A stretch of DNA of 52,500 nucleotides, taken from Mesostigma viride. Its lineage: Eukaryota; Streptophyta; Mesostigmatophyceae; Mesostigmatales; Mesostigmataceae. Location: NCBI GenBank assembly GCA_009746045.1, contig RPFO01000497.1, positions 1,247,470 to 1,299,969 on the forward strand, in the 5' to 3' direction. Below are positions 37,790 to 48,600 of this stretch, one piece after another (positions within the stretch are counted from its first letter, which is position 1; the number at the start of each line of letters is the position of its first letter). Under the pieces are notes generated by a model, which did no database searches, was not told where the DNA came from, and saw nothing but the letters and a program-made list of their open reading frames with translations. The position numbers were made by a program, and so were the translations under genes.

Positions 37790-38118
37790 GCACGTGGCCC
37801 ACGCTTACGCGCACTTGTGTGCCTATAATGGGACTCCCCATGGATGTGCATTAAGATTTTAGCCAAGATTTGCCTATACAGAGAGCTCCTCTCTGCTGAG
37901 AAGCCATGCCCTGGCCATTGTTAAGCCATGATGATGTTCCACCCTCTGTACGTCCGCGCCCTAGGTGCTGGAATACATAGTGGTGCAGGTGCACCTTGTG
38001 TGCACCCTGAGCAGGAGCAGGTTACACCCTACCCTTGCAGGAAGTAGCCCAGAATGTATGATCATCGAAAAGCCATATGCCCCATTCTCAGGGATATGTG
38101 CTACTTGTACTCCCAACG
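37790..38118. mobile_element. Partial second copy of the TIR element, followed by a LINE-junction sequence
   Basis: It matches the right part of the element at 22519-23203: CTGCTGAGAAGCCATGCCCT, GGTGCTGGAATACATAGTGG, CAGGAAGTAGCC and the end TCTCAGGGATATGTGCTACT then TACTCCCAACGG. The left terminal repeat is absent. At 38175-38203 AGGCTCGAGCTACCATGGTC repeats the sequence at 23940, and a short region after it (to about 38310) still resembles the start of the RT fragment. Confidence 0.75.
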
Positions 38119-39648
38119 GGGATATGTTTCAATTTAATTTAATTTAATAATTTAATTTATGGCAGCTGATTTAAGATAACAGCAGGCTCGAGCTACCATG
38201 GTCGGATCCGGATTCTTCCAGGTATAAAAATATATATATACCATATATATATATACCATATATTTATGGCCAGGCTGCGCGCTAGGTTGTCCTTTGATAG
38301 CTCCATGGCCGCAATCAAGCTAGATGCACTGTCACCACTTATAGCATGGCTGGATCAACTACTGTCTCTGCTGTACGATTTTCTCGTATGTCATGCATGC
38401 AGTTGACGCACCCGCCAGTATAATGCACCCGCAAAACACACACGTTGGTCATTCTGCACCCACACTGAATGCCTGCAAGACCAGGGCTCCTAGTACGCAA
38501 GTAGCTTGCAATGATTGCAGCTGTGGCCGCTTGCCTTCCATCGGGCATGAGAGAAGACGGGAGTCCCTGCCCGGCCACCGCGGCGCGTGTACACACGTCT
38601 AATTACCGTTGTGCAATACACAAGGATCGAAATGCACTAGAAACGAGCGCTCCACGTTTACCCTACATCTGGTCTGCGTGTGACTAGCTGCAAGCAGAAG
38701 CAGAAATCCTCCAGATATTATAATACCACATGGGTGCCAAGATGATTCACGAATGTGCACTGAGATCTCATGAGTTAGCTACCAGGAGACCATACGTGTC
38801 TCATCTGTATTCATGTTATCTAGACTACCAGGCGCTATTGATCATAACGTGGCCTCCATTGACCAATTAATAACACGAAGGCAGCCTATACAGCCCAGGG
38901 CATGCCCATGCACATGTGCTACTTCGCAGTTCCTGCGTATGATGCCTTCAGCCACTGCTTGCACTCATCAGTTGAGGCACTTGGATTGCCAAGCTGCCAT
39001 GTCAGCAGTGCCTCGAGCTGCAAAATTTATCGACAGTACAAAGATGGCAAAGAATGAAGAAACATGCAATCCAAAAAGTAAAACTTCTAGCAGGGCGACA
39101 AGAAAAATAACTTGGGGGACGAATAAACCTAGGGATACTAATACAACTAGGGAAACAATTTTGACACAACAACAGTTCTACCACGCTGTTCCACACATAG
39201 CAAATACTGATTGGTTGTCTCCTTGATAGCAAATACTGGCATAGATACCATAGCATAGTCCAAGCAGAGGGCCTTTTAGCTCTGCTATTGTAGCACCACC
39301 ATCTCTTCAAACACACAATATTTATCTCATCCTGGCCAAACGGAACGCTATACATGTAGGTGGTCTCACTGGTGTAAAGTCCTTCTGTCAGTATTCAATC
39401 AACACAACCACTGTCAGCACACGAATGCGGAGCACGAGCAAATGAGGCCAAGAGGGGGGGCCGATCAGCTTGCGAGACCATATGCTCACTGAACGAGAAG
39501 GCCGTCACACAGTGTCAGCAATAAACCAAGTGATGTGCTCATTCTTTGGACCAAGTGACATCATCATCCTCCGACAGGAGACCTGTCTTCCCATATGCAA
39601 GTGACTATAACCCAGGGGTCAGTCTCCTACCTCTCCGCGGACACTCCG
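38119..39648. other. Intergenic region downstream of the CCA enzyme gene
   Basis: It contains an AT-only stretch with TATATA/CCATATAT repeats (38223-38268). The rest shows no open frame with recognisable similarity, no tRNA and no tandem repeat. The 3' UTR of the CCA enzyme gene must lie at its right end. Confidence 0.5.
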
Positions 39649-42600
39649 TTATCCAGCTCCATTATCCCGCTGGTTGGCAATCTCTGCAGTGGTGAAGTCA
39701 TCTGCCTCACCGACCCTGACCCATGTACCCCCGCTGCTGATGGCGTTGCCCCCTAGCAAACGCAGGTATTCGAGTATGCGATGGTAAGCACTGCTTTGCG
39801 GCGGGTGCCACCATTCAACCACAGATGCACGACTACGCTCATGGACAGGTCCATGCACACGCGTGTATGTATGTGCATATGCAAGTGTGTGCAAGTGTGT
39901 TTCTGAGACACAGTGGGCGGGCGGGCGGGCAGGCAGGCGGGCGGGCAGGCAGGCAGGTGTGCGTGCGTGCGTGCGTACGGGCGGGCGGGCGGGAGGGAGG
40001 GAGGGAGGGAGGGAGGGAGGGAGGGAGGGAGGGAGGGAGGGAGGGAGGGAGGGAGGGAGGGAGGGAGGGAGGGAGGGAGGAGGGAGGGAGGAGGGAGGGA
40101 GGGAGGGAGGGAGGGAGGGAGGGAGGGAGGGAGGGAGGGAGGGAGGGAGGGAGGGAGGGAGGGAGGAGGGAGGGAGGGAGGGAGGGAGGAGGAGGGAGGG
40201 AGGGAGGGAGGGAGGGAGGGAGGGAGGGAGGGAGGGAGGGAGGGAGGGAGGGGAGGGAGGGAGGGAGGAGGGAGGGAGGGAGGGAGGGAGGGAGGGAGGG
40301 AGGAGGGAGGGAGGGAGGGAGGGAGGGAGGGAGGGAGGGAGGGAGGGAGGGAGGGAGGGAGGGAGGGAGGGAGGGAGGGAGGGAGGGAGGGAGGGAGGAG
40401 GGAGGGAGGGAGGGAGGGAGGGAGGGAGGGAGGGAGGGAGGGAGGAGGGGGAGGGAGGGAGGAGGGAGGGAGGGAGGGAGGAGGGAGGGAGGGAGGGAGG
40501 GAGGGAGGGAGGAGGGAGGGAGGGAGGGAGGAGGAGGGAGGGAGGGAGGGAGGGAGAGGGAGGAGGGAGGGAGGGAGAGGAGGGAGGGAGGGAGGAGGGA
40601 GGAGGGAGGGAGGGAGGGAGGGAGGGAGGGAGGGAGGGAGGAGGGAGGGAGGGAGGGAGGGAGGGAGGGAGGGAGGGAGGGAGGGAGGGAGGGAGGGAGG
40701 GAGGGAGGAGGGAGGGAGGGAGGGAGGGAGGGAGGGAGGGAGGGAGGGAGGGAGGGAGGGAGGGAGGGAGGAGGGAGGGAGGGAGGGAGGGAGGAGGGAG
40801 GAGGGAGGGAGAGGGAGGGAGGGAGGGAGGGAGGGAGGGAGGGAGGGAGGGAGGGAGGGAGGGAGGAGGAGGGAGGGAGGGAGGAGGGAGGGAGGGAGGG
40901 AGGGAGGGAGGGAGGGACACTAGAGAGATGTCATGTATGTCTGTGACATGTGCAAGCGCACACAGATCCATGCACATGTGTGCCTGAGCCTTGCACAAAG
41001 ACGCAATACTACTATACTGCCCACCGTAACACTACTACGCTGCATATGTCAATACAGGCCACCAAAAGACTGGGGCGGCAAACACCCCAACCATGACTCC
41101 TTACTCACCACCGCGCCCAGCTGTGGACCCTTGACACTTGGCAGCAGCTGCATCACCTCCTTCCCGTTAAGGGCGGGCTTCATGTCCCACACGTTGTCCA
41201 GCCCTGCATGCGCGGGGCGGCAGCAGGAAACATAGAGCCAGGGTAGAGGAAGGGATGATAGGAAAGCATGGTATGGCCATTAGGAGTGTGGTCAGTTGGG
41301 GGGGGTGGCGGAAGGCGGAGTCATGTATGGTGTAAGGGAGCACGAAGGATGGTCCAGAGGAGTAGAGGCTCCTGCAGGGGCTCATGCACGTACATGTGAC
41401 GCATCGCCTGGCTTGTTGTTATGATAGAAAAGCACCTTACCCATTACTGGGTGGCCAAGCCATGGTTATGCCGGGGACCATGTGTGCGAAGGCAGAGCAG
41501 CCTTGTGTACACTACAATATCTTGAGTACCACATGCAAAACTGCACAGTTACCCCTACACACAGCTTTAAGCCACATGCACCGAACTTGATGCAAATACA
41601 GTTACAAGATGCAAGCGCGGATGTAAGGTCCGCACATGCCCTGTGGCACCTGGCTGCCCAACCAGATACAGTAGGACAAGCACTTCCTGCTGGCGGTAGG
41701 GCAAGCATTTACTGACAGGACAAGCACTTACTGCTGGCGATGGTGTCAATGCCGCCCATAATCGATAACCACCACCGCTCTACCCCTAACCGTCTCAGCT
41801 GCCACGGCAACGCGATCACAATCACCACAGCATCATCCGGGCTATCGAACTGCCACCATCGTCCCTGTGCTAATGCAAGCACTTACCTTCCCGCGATCAC
41901 CCAACTCCATCATCAGATACCGTCACGGATGACGATGTTTAACGTGAACTAACATCAAAACAATCATCAAAGATTTCCACTTCTAAATTGAGATGCATGC
42001 GCATTTCCATGGCCCACCTAGCGCGAGCACAGCCGCCCCAAAGTCCTCCACCAGCTTGGCCCGCGCATCAAACGGCGGCAACAAACTGCCACCGGGGCTG
42101 AGGCCGCCAGCAACCCGCGGCGGCCGGCCCAGCACAACACCGCTGCTGTCCACCGACAGCACGTGCTGTGGGGTGATGGGCTCCTGGCCCCAGGGCATGG
42201 TCAGGGGGGAGTCCAGCACGGACGCCAGCACAACAACCATCGGCCACATCTCCTTGGTTTGCCGCAGCAGCAGCCCTGTCACACACGGTGCAGCCAGCAC
42301 CATCCATCACCCACACAGAGCCATGTCAGCCCACGATAGCCCGTGCTGGGTCAGCCCACGATAGCCCATACTGGGTCAGCCCACGATAGCCCATACTGGG
42401 TCAGCCCACGATAGCCCATACTGGGTCAGCCCACGATAGCCCATGCTGGGTGAACGGAGGCGCCACCAACATTGGAGACAAAGGGAAAGCCTCACACAAG
42501 CAAATAAACGGGGTTCGTGCTTGATACAAAACCTGAATGCTACTGCTGCATGGTCACCATCCCGTCGGGCATTGGCTCCTTGATGAGGACGCATGGTTGA

Positions 42601-45600
42601 TGTCAACTACCTTGTTAATACCTTGTAAATAGTCAGGGACGAGAATTCTATAATTGTTAGAGACAAGCCATTAGGGAAAAGAGGGGCTATGTTTAGCAAG
42701 CAGGCAACCAATCAAGCGTGTTATCTAACGGTTCTCATTCTATTTTCATTGTCCTAACTTCGACCAAAGTAGCTTCCACTTGTCTCCCGATGACGTAGGT
42801 GCGCAAGATTTCTTTACTTCCTGCCTCACTGACAGGCACCGACTTCTCCTGCAATAAATCGCTTCCTATCTCCGTGTCACAAGGGTGAACAAATACACTG
42901 GCCAGAAGCGAGGATGGTGGACTTTCATGGAACAAAAAGCCTGCAAAACTTTCACGCCACAGAGTGCAACAGAGTGGCATACCTGTAAGCCACCACCCAG
43001 CTACCTAGTACACACTACAGCCCTTACCTGCTGCCCCCCACATCTGTATTACCTAGCAAACGCTAGGGGTCGCCCTACCTGCCGCCACACGCAACTCTCC
43101 ACCCCCTACCACGCGCGCCACCCCTTACCGGCTGCCACCCGGAACTCCTGCTGCCGCAACGCCGCCTCCACCTCGGCCAGCGCCTTCCTGCGGCGCGGCG
43201 ACATGGCTGCCTCCGGTACGCTCCTCGCAGCCTCTTCAGCTCCTGCCTGCAACGACACGGCCCCTGCAACCTCCCTGGCAGACGTCACTGCGCCGCCGTG
43301 CAGCGCCACGGCTGGGCCTCCGTCCTCCCAGGCGCCATCCCCTCTAGCAGGCAGCATGGATGTGCCATCGGCCAGTTTGAAGTGCTGGGCATGGGCAGTG
43401 ACACCCGCCTCACGGCTGCCACCCGTACCAGAGGCACCCTCTTCTGTGGGTTCCAACCATTTGCCCTCCACGGTGGGTCGTTCCAGCACCGCCGTGGCAC
43501 AGACCGGAGCCATAACAGCAGCAACTGCAGCATGTGCACTTGGGGGGGGAGGGGAAGAGAGACGAGGCCGCTGGCTTGGAGGCGACGACGCGCGCGTGGG
43601 CGAGCCGAGGCTGCACACCGTCACCGTAACAGCTCCTTGGGAGGATACTTGCCCTTGGAAACTGGAACCTCTCCTCGACTCTTGTGCTACCGATGGCGCT
43701 GCCGCCTCTGCCCCTGCCGCTCCCACCCCTCGTCCTGCCCCTGCCAATGCACAAACCATTGGTGACACGGCAACGTCCCCGGGGCAACTACCGGGGGTGG
43801 CGGCCATACCAGTAGGGGTGAAGGCCATACTGCTGGGCACGGGGCCCGCATCACTGGTCGTGGCGGCAGCCATCGTAGGAGTCTCGGTCACCATGGTGGG
43901 TGATGGTTCGTCGCACCTCCCCAGCAAGGCGGTGGCGTCGGCGTTGTCCTCACGAACACGGCCCAGCAGGCGGCCACACTCGTCTACTAAGGAAAGTGCA
44001 GAGACAACGAGCGCCACGTCGCGGTTCTTGAGCTTGAGCGAGTCCTTGAGAAGCACCTCGGCCAGGGGGATCTGTGTGTGTGTGTGTGTGTGTGCGTGTG
44101 CGTGTGCGTGTGTGTGTGTGTGTGTCTGTGTGCGTGTAGTGATCAGGGGGCAAGATGGCAACATGGGCCTGGAAAGTGGGGCAAGACACCCCAACGGAGG
44201 GAAGAAAACAATTTGCCGTTGGGTCGACTGTTTAGCTGATTGATGGACAGCTTAGCGACGTGTACAGGGATCTGGCATCAACATGATAGGTTCCTAAGAG
44301 GCAACGGAGAACCGAGAAATGACACAGGATAAAGACTCCTTGACAAGCAAAAGGAACAGCGCCGACTGCACAACACAAATTACAAATGGTTATCATGCCC
44401 ATACATATCCTAAGTTTCCATGATGTGACCGATGGCAATTGCTCACCCAGCCCATGGCCCACGCATGTCAACGCGGTTGTGGGAACCATCCCTAGATGCA
44501 GCCACTCCTGAAACAGTTGCTGTTATTGCCTCCCTGCCCTTTCCTCCCCGTCCCCCTCTCCCTCCGACACTCTTTCCCCCCATTTCCCCCCCTTGCCTAC
44601 CTTTTTGGACTTGGACCCCCCCGCCGGCACGGCCATCTCGCGCAAGGGCAGCAGCAGCGCCGTGTACATGCACAAGCGCAGCTGGTCCTTCTGCCGGGTG
44701 GGAGGCAGTGGCAAGCGGGCAGCATCAAGGAGGATGAGAGGCAGTATCCACCAAGCAACATCCATCATGCAGCATCGACGAGGCAACATCAAACAAGGTG
44801 CATGAACGAGGCAGCATCCACCTTGGCCACAGTTATCCACCACGCAACACCGGCCAATGGCAGAGCACCCAGAAATTGTATGACAGGGGTCAGCTTTTCT
44901 AGCCACGGACACGACTGCCTGTGAAGCTGTGATGGTTTAGTGCCCCTGGGGCTTTAGCCTTTAGTCTACTGGCTGCAGGTCTGCGTTTGCACGTTGGCAA
45001 GCTGGCATTGGAGCGTTGCAAGTGCTGGCATCGCCGGAGCTGACACTCCAAGGTATATATATTACGTTCAAGAGACATCCAAGCCCAGTAAGGCTTCGCA
45101 GCACCACCACACAGTCGACTCCGCCAAATCCTCTCGTCAGCTCAGCTGCCTCCGAGCATGTGCCACGGCTACGAGACTGCGTGGCTGCCTGGTGAAGCCT
45201 TAGAGCTGCTTCCCATTCCGTTCTACTGGCTTACGCGCGTTGTCAAGTGATGGAGAGCAGGTGAGCTTACCTCCAGGGTCACCTGTGGCACGCTGGACAG
45301 CACGTCGCACACCTCCGACATGGCCGCGACGCAGTACCTGTCGGAACGTGGGGGATGCATGCATGGCCACCGCCTACCCAGGTCAGTAGCACATGGCCGC
45401 AGTATGACGTGTTTCCCTGATCAAGTTTTGTTTTATGTTGGACTTGCTTCATTTCTGCTTGCCGGCACAGGGATGCTCCTGATGGCTTTGCCAGGCAACC
45501 ACTCCTCAAGCGCTCAGATTCCACCTTTGCAGCAGGTCACTCAAGATCTGCTAGCAGCGACTCAAGATCCGAAGTAGTGAAGGACAGCGCGCAAAGCAAG

Positions 45601-48600
45601 GGCGGTTCGGAGACCATGAAAACGATCGCGAGCCAATGATGACAGAAACCATGGCAAGCAGCAACAGGGCTGATAGGGGGCGGCGGGCACAGCAAGCGGA
45701 TGGCCGTAAACATGCTCAGCTCCGGGCAGGTGGGCTCCCTTGTTCAGGGGTTGGAACCGACAGTCTACTTGGGCCCTTGTTCAGGGGTTGGCCCCAAAAG
45801 TCAACTTGGACCCTTGTTCAGGGGTTGGACCCGACAGTCCACTGTAGGTCAGACAGCGCGGGCCATAGACAAGGTGGCTGGTTCTCTGATTTCATGGGGA
45901 CGCAAGGATGGATCGCGTGACAGCATGTGTGGCCCTATCACACCGTCCCTGTTTGAGTGACCTCAAGCAGAATATAATCTCTTTCCCGAACACAATTACA
46001 CACAAGGTCACATACCCTGACAAAACAGGCCCAGCGGGCCGTGCGCCCACCGTAAGCAGGCACGTCAGCATGGCACGTTGGTACCAAAGTGGGCCCACGA
46101 TGTCCCTAATTGGGCACCCACCTCGCGTAGTCCTCCCCGAGCGCACCCTGCGCCTCCCTGGGCGGCCGCAGCACCACGGGCAGCAGCCGCAGCCGGCACA
46201 GGTGGCGCATGGCCTGGAGTGGGGCGCCGGGCACCACAGACGCCAGCATGAGGTCCGTCTCCACGCCCACGCGCTCGCGGCTGACCTTGGAGGCCAGCGC
46301 GTTGCGGACCAGGTCGCAGCCGGCCGCCTCCACCAGTTCCTCGTCCAGCGTGAAGCCGTAGCGCACGCCTGGGGTGGGGGGCCATGGGGGTGGGAAGCCA
46401 TCACGCACAGCCGCGCCGTAGGGTGACCCCCCACACCCCATGCAGCCGCAGCCACACAAGCCCCCACCCACAAGTCCCCACCGCCAGGAGCGGAGCACCA
46501 TGGGCAGAGCACAACTATGAACAGACGAGCACCGATGGCTGTGATCAATAGATGGCTTATGCAACAAGTATACTCCAACCACAGGCAAACATGACAAAGT
46601 GTGTGCTTACAGCCACCGGGGACGCACCCACACCCACACGTGAAGCAGAGCCAGGAGGGCTGCACAGCAGCGGCCATGGTCAAGGTGAACAAGTGCGGAG
46701 CGGGAAAGCGGGCGTTTCCAAATAGACATTAAGGGCAGGCAAGCATATTAACAAAAAGGGTGATTATATGAATCTTCAGCATAGCAGAAAGTGCGCAAAT
46801 ATAAAGTACCGTCCTAACTATACCCCGTCCATAGTATTCGTAAGTCCTGCGCAAATATTAAGTACTGCCCTAACTATACCCCGTCCATAGTATTCGTAAG
46901 TCCTGCGCCAAGGACTGTAAATGCACGTGTAGCCGACCTGCAAACAAAAGATGCACATCGTACTGATGGTGTGTGCTCACCGAAACGAACGGCGCGCAGA
47001 ACGCGCAAGGGGTCATCCAGAAAGGTCGCGCGCGCCGGAAGCGGCGTTCGAATGATGCCATCTCTCAAGTCTTGGAGGCCTGCGCGGACGGCATCACACA
47101 CCACCACCCCATCAGATTATACTGTAGCAGCACGGGGACTTCATAAATACTAGTATAGCTTTGTATACTGCTGGCTGGCTGGCAGAGGGCAAGTGATACA
47201 ATCCTTGCCACCTTGTTCCTGCCGCGTAGCCGGGCACCCGAGATGGTGGTGGCACGTGTCGGTGTGATGTGCAAGGAGGGGCGGGATGAGCTTTGGTAAC
47301 AGCCTGAAGAATTTACCAACACAGAAGTTGGACAGAAATGGGGACAGTGGGACGCCGCAGCGCCCATGCAAGCGAACAAACACAGTATGAACATCTACAT
47401 GGTACAATTGCGTAGGCAAGTACAGGCCATATCCGCTGTATGTTCCCTCATGGCCCTTAGGTCCCTGCCCATCTGCCCCCCCCGCCTGCCCACCCCCTTA
47501 CAACTCAACCCCATCCGGGTATCTCTGTGAAGCCCAATGAGATAGGCGAACCCTCCATGCTTATCATGAGGTTGAAGAAGATGCATAGGTAACTAAGGGA
47601 AACTGGACCTAGCATGTAAACTAACGAGTGGAAGCAGTTTCAGGCATGTCACAAACACACACAAATGCATTCAGTCAGCCAGACACAACAGGTCCCGACC
47701 TTCCGAAGGAAAACCTTAAAGACAAGTTTGAAACATGAATTCAACCACGCAAACTTGCATGTCGAAACCTGCCATGGAATATCCGTCCGGCTTCCGCTGC
47801 TCACAGCAGGCAGAGCACGTCAGGATGGCCCCCATGGCATGTTCCTTAGATCGTCTGCCGCCCACCTCGGCCGGTGAAGTCCTCCACGCACTGCTCGCGG
47901 ATGTTGTAGAACAGGCTGCGCACGGCGAGGACACCCACACCACATCACACAACAATAAGCCAGGAACTGGGAAAGGTTTCATCTAGGAACCGAAGGACTC
48001 GCGCAAACAAGATCTAATTATGGATACAGGGTACACACCACCTGGAAAGCATGCTCCTCACATTTAAATGGCCACAAGGCACGCGCGCACCCGCCCGCCC
48101 GCCCGCCCGCCCGCCCGCCTGACCCTTCCCCCCCACCCCCACCCCCCCAGCCCCCCCCCCCCCACCCCCCACCCCCACCAACTCCCCCCCCCCCCCCCCC
48201 ACCCCACCCACCCCCCACCCCACCCCCACCCCACCCCCCCACAATTTCAAAAGAACGGTGCATTCATACACGGACTAGTAAACACAAAGTGTCGGTACCT
48301 GTTGATGGTCAGATCCCGTCGCAGCGCATCTTGTTCTGGCGTCCCGAAATCCTGAGGGTGACGATTGCCGCCACCGCCATATGAGGGCCCGCACCACGAT
48401 GCAAGGGGGTCAGGAGCGAGCTCATTGGCACACCCGCACACATTCCCTTTGAAACCCTAGCAAGATGAGCATGAGTCCGACGGAGAGCCAGCTCAGCGTG
48501 CTGGCATCTGGAACGCACCGCAAGCGCACGGTAGGCTGGTAGGGGTTCCATACCGTGCCGCCGGAAGTAAAAGCACCGTGCCGCTTTCGACACGTCCTGG

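Noticed and set aside
39825-40998. Gly/Arg/Glu and Pro/Ser/Leu frames of 330-450 residues
   Set aside because: They are artefacts of the GGGA repeat. Only the 39837-39649 tail of the minus frame is used, as the last CCA-gene exon.
41720-41745. Small minus-strand exon candidate encoding [10 protein letters not shown] between two CCA-gene exons
   Set aside because: The flanking exons join in phase without it (phase 1 to phase 1) and match the family; it also lacks a good acceptor.
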